Assembly: GCA_934462775.1 (NCBI GenBank)
Contig: CAKSIR010000061.1
Coordinates: 1-12,627, forward strand
DNA from: an uncultured Ruminiclostridium sp.
GTDB taxonomy: Bacteria; Bacillota; Clostridia; Oscillospirales; Ruminococcaceae
Reading direction: 5' to 3'
DNA: 12,627 nucleotides
Both the position numbers and the translations under genes were made by a program. The notes below the pieces were generated by a model that saw only the letters and a program-made list of their open reading frames with translations, searched no databases and was not told the DNA's origin. The number at the start of each line of letters is the position of its first letter. Position 1 is the first letter of the stretch. Below, one piece after another: positions 1 through 5,743 of this stretch.

Positions 1-2
1 TT

Positions 3-56
3 ATTGCAGCCCTGAGAATTGAAAGAATAATCGCTATTTACAACAAGCTGGAATAA
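3..56 (+). CDS. C-terminal tail of an unidentified upstream gene (partial)
   Basis: One plus-strand frame is open from the left edge to a TAA at 54-56 and reads IAALRIERIIAIYNKLE, an amphipathic helix-like tail. It stops directly against the thiD stop codon, so the two genes would converge with no gap. With 17 codons no family can be named. A short open frame at a window edge can arise by chance, so this is a tentative call. Confidence 0.4.
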   Translation: MAALRIERIIAIYNKLE

Positions 57-77
57 TCACTTCTCCCAGAAGTGATT
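55..77. terminator. Perfect 10-bp hairpin at the convergent gene ends
   Basis: AATCACTTCT at 55-64 and AGAAGTGATT at 68-77 form a perfect inverted repeat around a CCC loop. It spans the thiD stop codon and begins at the end of the stop codon of the left-hand partial gene. Neither strand has a proper T-run after it, so it is at best a weak bidirectional terminator or a 3'-end protecting stem for both converging transcripts. Confidence 0.45.
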
Positions 78-833
78 CAGCGGACCGCTGCCGTGTCCTA
101 TCTTCATTCCGTCCTTTATTGCCCCCGTAATGTAAGCCTTTGCAAGCCTTACGCTTTCGGGGAGAGAAAGCCCCTTGCCAAGTCCGCAGGCGATTGCGCT
201 GGAAAGCGTGCAGCCTGTGCCGTGGGTATTGGGGTTTTCTATTTTTGCGCAGCGGTAAACATACTCCTTATCCGCAAGCAGAAGGTCGTTGCAGCCGTCC
301 CTGCCGTGGCCGCCCTTTATCAGCACCGCGCAGCCGTATTTCTCCTTTAGCGCAGCCGCAGCTACCGCAGCGCTGTCCATTCCCCTTATTTCCATGCCGG
401 AAAGCCGCATTGCTTCGGGAATGTTGGGAGTAAGCAGCGCCGCCATCGGAAACAGCTCCTTTTCCGCAATTTCGACCGCCTTATCGTCCAGCAGCGCCCG
501 TCCGCTTGTGGACAGCATAACAGGGTCGATAACCACGTTTTCCGCCTTGTAATATTTCAGCCGCTCCGCAACAGCCATGACAATTTCAGCGTCGCACAGC
601 ATACCGATTTTCACCGCTTTTGGAACAATGTCAGCAAAAACGCTGTCAATCTGCTTTGAAACCATTTCCGCCGAAACTGCCGAAACCGCCTGAACGCCAA
701 GTGTGTTCTGAGCGGTAACTGCGGTGATAACGCTCATTGCGTACATTTTGCAGGCGGAAATTGTTTTGATGTCCGCCTGTATTCCCGCGCCGCCGGAGCA
801 GTCCGAGCCTGCAATCGAAAGAATCGGTATCAT
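57..833 (-). CDS. thiD: ThiD, hydroxymethylpyrimidine / phosphomethylpyrimidine kinase
   Basis: ThiD phosphorylates HMP to HMP-P and then to HMP-PP in the cytoplasm, the pyrimidine substrate of ThiE. The 258-residue protein has the usual length for the ribokinase-fold family. Visible motifs are the N-terminal substrate loop GSDCSGGAGIQAD (9-21), TAVTAQNT (37-44), DPVM (103-106), LTPNIPEA (134-141), KGGHG (173-177) and the anion-hole/catalytic NTHGTGCT (202-209) with Cys208. The start ATG lies one base after the thiE stop, with a GGGAAAGG ribosome binding site inside the end of thiE, so it is translationally coupled and last in the thiamin operon. Transcription probably ends at the hairpin over its stop codon. 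Confidence 0.97.
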   Translation of the reverse strand: MIPILSIAGSDCSGGAGIQADIKTISACKMYAMSVITAVTAQNTLGVQAVSAVSAEMVSKQIDSVFADIVPKAVKIGMLCDAEIVMAVAERLKYYKAENVVIDPVMLSTSGRALLDDKAVEIAEKELFPMAALLTPNIPEAMRLSGMEIRGMDSAAVAAAALKEKYGCAVLIKGGHGRDGCNDLLLADKEYVYRCAKIENPNTHGTGCTLSSAIACGLGKGLSLPESVRLAKAYITGAIKDGMKIGHGSGPLNHFWEK

Positions 834-834
834 A

Positions 835-1470
835 TTACGCCTTTCCCAGCATTTTCATAACGTCGGCTTTAAGGGCTTTTGTTTCCTCAAAGGGGTTTTC
901 CGCTTTCATTATGTCCGAAACAACGCATATTCCCGCAATGGGCGAGTTGTCTAAAATGTGCATATTGCCGCGGTTAAGTCCGCCGATTGCATTTACCGGA
1001 ATCGGCACCGACCTGCATATTTCGTTAAGGGTCGGGATTTCGGTTATAACGGTGACAACCTTTGTGGTGGTGGGGTAGATTGCGCCTGTGCCAAGGTAGT
1101 CCGCGCCCTGTTCGTAAGCTTCCTTTGCCTGTGCAGCGGTTTTGGCGGTCGCGCCTACGATTTTGTCCTTTCCAAGCATTTTTCTCGCGTAGGAAACGGG
1201 AATGTCGCTCTGACCAACGTGAACGCCGGCGCAGTCGCAGGCAATTGCAATATCGACTCTGTCGTCAATCAGCAGCGGTACACCGTACCTGTCGGCGATT
1301 TCCTTAACCAGAAAGGCAAGGCGGAGATAATCGCGCCCCGAACGGTTTTTCTCGCGGAGCTGAAGCAGCGTCACGCCGCCTCTGCAAGCCTCCTCGACTA
1401 TTTCGAGAAAGCGCTTTTCCTCATGATATGAGCTGTCCGTTACAAGGTACAATGTCGAATCAAATTTCAT
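835..1470 (-). CDS. thiE: ThiE, thiamin-phosphate synthase
   Basis: ThiE condenses HMP-PP with hydroxyethylthiazole phosphate to give thiamin monophosphate and pyrophosphate. From the ATG at 1470 the protein is 211 residues, standard for the family. A longer frame runs upstream, but the AGGAGG at 1477-1482, six bases before this ATG, fixes the start; the first residues MKFDSTLYLVTD are the usual ThiE beginning. Motifs are QLREK (37-41), the Mg/pyrophosphate pair DD (69-70), HVGQSD (84-89), a phosphate-site stretch ending PTTTK (133-137), NAIGG (160-164) and VVSDI (183-187). The pyrophosphate loop reads GATAKT where many homologues have G(V/I)S-T. The gene overlaps the end of thiM by 11 bases. 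No TMP kinase gene (thiL) is in the window. Confidence 0.96.
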   Translation of the reverse strand: MKFDSTLYLVTDSSYHEEKRFLEIVEEACRGGVTLLQLREKNRSGRDYLRLAFLVKEIADRYGVPLLIDDRVDIAIACDCAGVHVGQSDIPVSYARKMLGKDKIVGATAKTAAQAKEAYEQGADYLGTGAIYPTTTKVVTVITEIPTLNEICRSVPIPVNAIGGLNRGNMHILDNSPIAGICVVSDIMKAENPFEETKALKADVMKMLGKA

Positions 1471-2266
1471 TGACTTCCTCCTGCTTAATAAGCCGTTCAA
1501 AATCATTTTTGCAAATAAGTGAAAGGCAGTCCTGCATTTTCGTGCGATAGCTGCCTGTGCCAATCCCCTCGGAATAAGCAAGCTCGCCGCATATCCCCAT
1601 TAAATGAGCCGCGCACAGCGCCGCCTCGAACGGCTCGGCTTCCGCCAGACAAGCGCCGCAAAGCGCCCCCTGAATACAGCCCGTACCCGTTATCCGTCCC
1701 ATAAGCGGAGTGCCGTTTTTGCACAGCGCAGCGCGGTTCCCGTCTGTAACAATGTCGTTTTTGCCGCTTACAAGCACAGTGCAGCCGTATTTCCGCGCAA
1801 GCTCCCTCGCCGTTTGGCAAAGTAAGGGGTAATCGCCGCATTCCTCTGCGTCAACGCCGCGGGTGTGCTTTCCAACCCCTGCAAGCGCCTTAATTTCGTC
1901 GGCGTTTCCCTTAATTACCGAGGGGGTAAAGCGGCTGATAAGGCTGTTCGCAAAATCAAGCCTGAGCTTTGAGCAGGCTGCTCCAACTGCGTCAATCACA
2001 TAGGGAATGTTCAGCCTGTCCGCCGTTTCAGCGGATATTTCCGCCGACCTCATTCTCACGTCTGTGATATTTCCGAGGTTTATTACCAGCGCGCCTGCGC
2101 CCGATGTTATTCCCTCAACCTCAAGAGGGTGCTCAGCCATAATCGGCTTTGCACCCACGGCTAAAATAAAGTTTGCGCAGTCGTTGATTGAAATGGGGTT
2201 GGTTATGCAGTGAACAAGAGGCGCGCTGCTCTGCACTCTGCCGACAATTTCCCACAAATCTGTCAT
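1460..2266 (-). CDS. thiM: ThiM, hydroxyethylthiazole kinase
   Basis: ThiM phosphorylates 4-methyl-5-hydroxyethylthiazole, the thiazole salvage step, giving ThiE its second substrate. The 268-residue length fits. Motifs are PLVHCITNPISINDCAN (16-32), MAEHPLEVEGI (43-53), a DAVGAACSKLR segment (92-102), IKGNADEI (118-125) and the catalytic-loop GTGC (194-197, Cys197). The DAVGAACS segment replaces the better-known DPVG-GA-form, so the proline after the aspartate is missing. The start has an AAGGAGA ribosome binding site and lies nine bases after thiW. Its place behind the ThiW transporter gene supports import and immediate phosphorylation of thiazole. Confidence 0.96.
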   Translation of the reverse strand: MTDLWEIVGRVQSSAPLVHCITNPISINDCANFILAVGAKPIMAEHPLEVEGITSGAGALVINLGNITDVRMRSAEISAETADRLNIPYVIDAVGAACSKLRLDFANSLISRFTPSVIKGNADEIKALAGVGKHTRGVDAEECGDYPLLCQTARELARKYGCTVLVSGKNDIVTDGNRAALCKNGTPLMGRITGTGCIQGALCGACLAEAEPFEAALCAAHLMGICGELAYSEGIGTGSYRTKMQDCLSLICKNDFERLIKQEEVNEI

Positions 2267-2275
2267 AAATTCTCC

Positions 2276-3010
2276 TTACGAAGCGGATTTTGCAATCTTC
2301 TTCCTGTTTACAAGAAGATAAATTCCGCCTGCGGCAACGCCCGCTCCAAGCACAGCGTAAGGCACAATGTCCGCCCAGACCTCTGTTGACTGCATTATCG
2401 TCTTGAACAAAACAAGGCAGGCGAGATAGCCTATAACGCCCAGCGCCGCAATACCTATGCTGTCGGTGACAACCGTTACCTGGGTGTCGTAAACCCTTGA
2501 GCCGAGAGCCTGCTGGAACTTGCCGAGCAGCTTTGCCTTTGCAAGCGCCTTGAGGAATACGAAAGCAATGCTTCCGCCGATAAGCGTACCCATAATAAAG
2601 GACGGCACATAGAACAGCCACGTCAGTCCCTCTCTGCCCATAATAAACGCCATTACGGGGTAGGAAACGATAGCGCCGATAATGCCTGTGCCGAACACCT
2701 CGCCGAATACGGCGGCAATCAGCTTGCCCTTTGACAGACGGTAGAACACGCCCGAAAGGAGCGCGCCGAAAACTGCGCCCGTAAGCGCAAGGGGCGGTAT
2801 GCCCATAAACATCATGCGGATAATGCCTATAAGAGTTGCGCAGAGCAGCGACCACCAGGGTCCAAGGAGCACCGAGGCGGTAATGTTGATGAAGTGCGCC
2901 ATGGGGCACATTCCCTCAACGCGGAGGATAGGCGAAATTATAACGCCTATCGCTACCAGCATTGCCAGCATAATCATCTTGAGCAGGTTGTTTTTTGCAT
3001 TTGTTTTCAT
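2276..3010 (-). CDS. thiW: ThiW, S component of an ECF-type thiazole transporter, with a C-terminal extension
   Basis: ThiW is the membrane substrate-binding subunit predicted to import thiazole, working with a shared ECF energy module encoded elsewhere. The family pattern is clear in residues 1-160: MLVAIGVIISPILRVEGM, CPMAHFINITASVLLGPWWSLLCATLIGIIR, ALTGAVFGALLSGVFYRL and GEVFGTGIIGAIVSYPVMAF. I count about five membrane segments there (near 11-28, 43-65, 72-90, 97-120, 130-157). The protein then continues for about 80 residues with two further membrane segments (near 186-206 and 212-234) and a basic tail. Known ThiW proteins are, to my knowledge, about 160-170 residues, so the extension is unusual. 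A GGAAG ribosome binding site at 3020-3024 sits within a possible regulatory hairpin. The specificity is a family prediction supported by the thiM neighbour. Confidence 0.9.
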   Translation of the reverse strand: MKTNAKNNLLKMIMLAMLVAIGVIISPILRVEGMCPMAHFINITASVLLGPWWSLLCATLIGIIRMMFMGIPPLALTGAVFGALLSGVFYRLSKGKLIAAVFGEVFGTGIIGAIVSYPVMAFIMGREGLTWLFYVPSFIMGTLIGGSIAFVFLKALAKAKLLGKFQQALGSRVYDTQVTVVTDSIGIAALGVIGYLACLVLFKTIMQSTEVWADIVPYAVLGAGVAAGGIYLLVNRKKIAKSAS

Positions 3011-3019
3011 GTTTTTTTA

Positions 3020-3162
3020 CTTCCTTTTATGATATTGCGGAAGCACACAGCGACAGGTATCCCCTAAAACGGCAGGCTTCCGTTCGGTCGGTACTCGTAC
3101 AAGGTATGTACCCTCTCAGCCTGTTCCACAGGCTCCCATCGCTGTAAATACTGCCTTAGGGC
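3020..3162 (-). promoter_or_regulatory. Variant TPP-type riboswitch leader before thiW (putative)
   Basis: Read on the minus strand, this leader has a closing stem ACAGCGA (3139-3145) with UCGCUGU (3047-3053). It also has GGGAGC (3132-3137), a hairpin AGCCUGU/ACAGGCU (3128-3134 with 3118-3124) and the TPP signature CUGAGA (3114-3119). An optional P3a-like hairpin pairs GGUAC (3108-3112) with GUACC (3090-3094). The 3' half aligns only loosely to the pyrophosphate-sensing arm: ACCGAACGG, then UGCCG and UUUUAGGGGA, without the usual GGAUAAUGCC. Output appears translational: GCUUCCG (3038-3044) can pair with CGGAAGC inside the aptamer (3076-3082), or through CUUCC with the GGAAG ribosome binding site (3020-3024). 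An upstream segment (3151-3161) could also pair with 3062-3075. The family relation is seen; the switching model is inference. Confidence 0.65.
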
Positions 3163-3228
3163 GCTCCCCCTCCGACAGTCTGCCCCATGAAAAAAGGCAG
3201 AATATAATACGCAGTGCGTAATTACCGA

Positions 3229-4539
3229 TTACTTTTCAGAGCAGAATTCAACCTTCTTGCCCTCTAAAATCATGTTCGTTGTTCTTACGGCGCACATTTT
3301 GCCGCACATTGAACAGCTGTGTCTGTCCTTTGGCGGAACAGTTTCGAAGTATCTTCTCGCCTTTTCTCCGTCGTAAGCAATGTTGAACATTTCGTCCCAG
3401 TCAAGCTTGTGTCTTGCTTCAGCCATCTTGTTGTCAAGATCTCTTGCGTGAGGAATGTTCTTTGCAATGTCAGCGGCATGAGCGGCGATCTTGCTTGCAA
3501 CAATGCCCTCCTTAACGTCGTTTACGTCAGGCAGCCTTAAATGCTCCGCAGGCGTTACATAGCACAGGAAATCCGCGCCGCTTGCAGCAGCGATTGCGCC
3601 GCCTATTGCGCTTGTAATGTGGTCGTATCCCGGGAAAATATCGCTTACCAGCGGTCCTAAAACGTAGAACGGCGCGCCGTGGCAGATACGCTTCTGAAGC
3701 TTCATATTTGCTTCAATCTCGTTCATTGCCATGTGACCCGGACCCTCGACCATAACCTGAACGTCCTTAGCCCATGCGCGTTCGGTAAGCGCGCCAAGCT
3801 CGATAAGCTCGCTTATCTGACCGCCGTCGGTGCTGTCGTCGATGCAGCCGGGTCTTAACGCGTCGCCAAGGCTGATTGTAACGTCGTACTCTCTTAATAT
3901 GTCAAGAACCTCGTCATAGTATTCGTAGAACGGGTTTTCATTGCCTGTCATCTCCATCCACGCAAACAGCAGCGAGCCGCCTCTTGAAACTATGTTCATC
4001 TTGCGCTTGTCGCGCTTGAGGGCTTCAACGGCGCGGCGGTTAAGTCCCGCGTGAATCGTCATGAAGTCAACGCCCTCTTTTGCATGAGCCTCAACTACTC
4101 TCAAAAAGTCCTTTGCGGTAATTTCCAGCAGATCCTTTTCAAGGTAGCCGATTGCGTCGTACATCGGAACAGTACCGATCATTGCAGGCGACATTTCGAT
4201 AAGCTGTGTGCGGAAGGTGTTGGTCTTTCCGTAATTGGAAAGGTCCATAATGGCCTCTGCGCCCATATCGATTGCCATTTTTACCTTGTCGAATTCCATG
4301 TCGTAATTCTTGCAGTCCCCTGAAATGCCAAGGTTTACGTTGATTTTTGTGCGGAGTCCTCCGCCGATTCCCTCAGGGGAAAGCGATTTGTGATTAACGT
4401 TTGCGGGAATTGCAACCTGTCCCTTTGCAACAAGGTCGCGGATTTCCTCAGGCGTTCTGTATTCCTTTTCGGCAACGGCTTTCATTGCCTCGGTTATAAA
4501 GCCTGCCTTTGCGGCTTCCATCTGTGTTTTGTAATTCAT
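3229..4539 (-). CDS. thiC: ThiC, phosphomethylpyrimidine synthase
   Basis: ThiC is the radical-SAM enzyme that rearranges aminoimidazole ribotide into HMP-P, the committed step of the pyrimidine branch. From the ATG at 4539 (AAAGGAA ribosome binding site) it is 436 residues, the short form lacking the N-terminal domain of long ThiCs. Conserved runs include [58 protein letters not shown] and [26 protein letters not shown]. The C-terminal Fe-S motif CSMCGKMC (Cys409, Cys412, Cys416) has CX2CX3C spacing, one residue tighter than the CX2CX4C of well-studied long forms. I believe this is a short-form trait, not a defect. It is first in the thiamin operon, under a TPP riboswitch terminator. Confidence 0.97.
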   Translation of the reverse strand: MNYKTQMEAAKAGFITEAMKAVAEKEYRTPEEIRDLVAKGQVAIPANVNHKSLSPEGIGGGLRTKINVNLGISGDCKNYDMEFDKVKMAIDMGAEAIMDLSNYGKTNTFRTQLIEMSPAMIGTVPMYDAIGYLEKDLLEITAKDFLRVVEAHAKEGVDFMTIHAGLNRRAVEALKRDKRKMNIVSRGGSLLFAWMEMTGNENPFYEYYDEVLDILREYDVTISLGDALRPGCIDDSTDGGQISELIELGALTERAWAKDVQVMVEGPGHMAMNEIEANMKLQKRICHGAPFYVLGPLVSDIFPGYDHITSAIGGAIAAASGADFLCYVTPAEHLRLPDVNDVKEGIVASKIAAHAADIAKNIPHARDLDNKMAEARHKLDWDEMFNIAYDGEKARRYFETVPPKDRHSCSMCGKMCAVRTTNMILEGKKVEFCSEK

Positions 4540-4565
4540 TGCTTTTCCTTTCCGAATGGGGAGCT

Positions 4566-4601
4566 GAAACAAAAAGCGGAACAAACGTAGGTTCGTTCCG
4601 C
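4566..4601 (-). terminator. Riboswitch-controlled intrinsic terminator before thiC
   Basis: On the minus strand GCGGAACGAAC (4591-4601) pairs over 11 positions, including one G-U, with GUUUGUUCCGC (4576-4586) around a CUAC loop, followed by UUUUUGUUU (4567-4575). It lies between the TPP aptamer and the thiC ribosome binding site. CCUACGU (4585-4591), spanning the loop and top of the stem, is complementary to ACGUAGG (4620-4626) at the 3' edge of the aptamer, which gives a seven-base antiterminator available when TPP is absent. Confidence 0.9.
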
Positions 4602-4611
4602 ATTGACGCTA

Positions 4612-4692
4612 TGACAAATCCTACGTCGGCATTATCCGAATCAGGTTTCAGGTCGAAGTCTAACTTCCTCTCAGCAATAAGCTCCCTGTTGT
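4612..4692 (-). ncRNA. TPP riboswitch aptamer (thi box) controlling thiC
   Basis: The minus-strand RNA carries GGGAGC, then GCUGAGAGG, a small P3a hairpin (GAAGUUAGACUUC), and AACCUGAUUCGGAUAAUGCC followed by GACGUAGGA. This is the canonical order of TPP aptamer elements: the pyrimidine-sensing CUGAGA core and the pyrophosphate-sensing P4/P5 arm. It starts just downstream of a consensus promoter and is followed by an intrinsic terminator, so TPP binding should end transcription before thiC. Aptamer edges are approximate. Confidence 0.95.
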
Positions 4693-4709
4693 ATTTGATT
4701 ACAGTGTTT

Positions 4710-4738
4710 ATTATAACGCAGTGCGGGCTTTTTGTCAA
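4710..4738 (-). promoter_or_regulatory. Sigma-A promoter of the thiamin operon
   Basis: TTGACA (4733-4738) and TATAAT (4710-4715) are both perfect consensus hexamers with a 17-base spacer, read on the minus strand. Transcription should begin near 4703, just before the TPP aptamer. Its -35 lies 13 bases from the -35 of the divergent promoter. Such a strong promoter suits control by riboswitch termination. Confidence 0.92.
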
Positions 4739-4751
4739 CAAAAAGTTGTGC

Positions 4752-4780
4752 TTGACTAATACCGCCCGCGCGGATATAAT
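4752..4780 (+). promoter_or_regulatory. Sigma-A promoter of the HMA-SGNH operon
   Basis: TTGACT (4752-4757) and TATAAT (4775-4780) are separated by 17 bases, about 36 bases before the ATG of the HMA gene. The spacer is GC-rich and contains CCGC (4762-4765) and GCGG (4770-4773), a small inverted repeat that could be a repressor site. The operator idea is speculative. Confidence 0.88.
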
Positions 4781-4816
4781 TAAATCAGGACAGATTTACA
4801 AGGAAGGTGCATTACT

Positions 4817-5071
4817 ATGGTAAAAACAACGCTTGGAATTGACGGAATGATGTGCGGAATGTGCGAAAGCCACGTTAACGACACCGTAAGAAAAAGCTTT
4901 GACGTTAAAAAGGTAACCTCCTCGCACAGCAAGGGAGTAACCGAAATAATCTCCGAAAGCCCCATTGACGAGGAGAAGCTGAAAGCCGCAATCGGCGAAA
5001 CAGGCTACACCGTAACCTCCGTAAAGTCCGAGCCTTACGAGAAAAAAGGATTTTCATTATTTAGGAAGTGA
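4817..5071 (+). CDS. CopZ-like heavy-metal-associated (HMA) domain protein
   Basis: This 84-residue protein is a single HMA domain with the metal-binding loop GMMCGMCESHV (Cys13 and Cys16), expected to bind Cu(I) or a similar soft metal in the cytoplasm. It lacks membrane segments. Classical CopZ is about 70 residues; the extra C-terminal tail is lysine-rich. The start follows an AAGGAAGG ribosome binding site. No copper ATPase or CsoR-type gene is next to it; the following gene, four bases away, encodes an SGNH hydrolase. Whether it is a metallochaperone or a metal buffer cannot be told from sequence. Confidence 0.85.
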   Translation: MVKTTLGIDGMMCGMCESHVNDTVRKSFDVKKVTSSHSKGVTEIISESPIDEEKLKAAIGETGYTVTSVKSEPYEKKGFSLFRK

Positions 5072-5075
5072 CAGC

Positions 5076-5711
5076 ATGACAGACAAAGAAATAAAACTTG
5101 AAAACTACCGCAGGGCAAACGCTGCTGCAACAAAGGGCGAAACCGTCCTTACAGGCTCATCGCTGATGGAGATGTTCCCGGTGAACAAATTCCTTGAGGA
5201 AGCGGGAAACAGCAAAATCGTGTACAACCGCGCAATCGGCGGATACATTACGGACGAGTTGCTGAATTCCCTCGAGGTATGCGTTTATCAGCTTATGCCA
5301 AGGCGCGTATTCATAAACATAGGAACCAACGACCTCAGCGATTCGCGTATCCCGATGGAAAGGATTATGGGCAACTACGACAGGATACTCACGCTTATTG
5401 AAGAGCACGTTCCGGGCGTTGAAATTTTCCTGATGGCATATTATCCCGTAAATTACGAGGCGGCAGCCGAAAATATGAAAGAGTGCATCAAAATCCGCAG
5501 CAACGAAAAACTCGCCCTTGCCAACAAGGAGGTTGAAAAGCTTGCCGCAAAGCACGGTCAGCACTATATCGACATCAACGACGGCTTAAAGGACGAGCAA
5601 GGCAGGCTCAAGGCTGAGTATACAATCGAGGGACTTCATATAAACGAAACAGGTTACCGTGCGATTTTCCCCGAGCTGCTGAAATATATCGAGCTTCCGT
5701 TTAAAAAATAA
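5076..5711 (+). CDS. SGNH/GDSL-type hydrolase, cytoplasmic
   Basis: The 211-residue protein shows the four SGNH blocks: GSSL (27-30, nucleophile probably Ser29) instead of GDSL, NRAIGGY (51-57) with the oxyanion glycine, NIGTNDLS (81-88) with Asn85, and EGLHIN (185-190) with His188. In block V the usual aspartate three residues before the histidine is Glu185. No signal peptide or membrane segment is seen, so a cytoplasmic esterase or acyl-hydrolase acting on a small substrate is likely; the substrate is unknown. Its AGGAAG ribosome binding site lies in the end of the HMA gene, so the two are coupled. It ends at a strong terminator. Confidence 0.87.
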   Translation: MTDKEIKLENYRRANAAATKGETVLTGSSLMEMFPVNKFLEEAGNSKIVYNRAIGGYITDELLNSLEVCVYQLMPRRVFINIGTNDLSDSRIPMERIMGNYDRILTLIEEHVPGVEIFLMAYYPVNYEAAAENMKECIKIRSNEKLALANKEVEKLAAKHGQHYIDINDGLKDEQGRLKAEYTIEGLHINETGYRAIFPELLKYIELPFKK

Positions 5712-5715
5712 GTAA

Positions 5716-5743
5716 GGCTGCCCACATCGGGCAGCCCCTTTTT
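5716..5743. terminator. Bidirectional intrinsic terminator between convergent operons
   Basis: GGCTGCCC (5716-5723) and GGGCAGCC (5729-5736) form a perfect 8-bp stem with a five-base loop. CCTTTTTA follows on the plus strand, serving the SGNH gene. On the minus strand the run is TTACTTATTTTTT, serving the rhodanese-TtcA gene, whose stop codon (5742-5744) overlaps the plus-strand T-run. Confidence 0.92.

Noticed and set aside
1471..1581. Longer ThiE protein starting inside thiM
   Set aside because: AGGAGG directly precedes the ATG at 1470, where the ThiE family sequence begins; the upstream part is thiM DNA in another frame.
2133..2909. Long minus-strand frame of 258 codons across thiW
   Set aside because: It is arginine- and histidine-rich shadow translation of thiW in another frame; thiW itself has clear family motifs and a start signal.
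3181..3200. Intrinsic terminator right after thiC (CUGCC/GGCAG with a U-run)
   Set aside because: The U-run lies in the loop of the hairpin and not after the stem, so it does not have terminator form.
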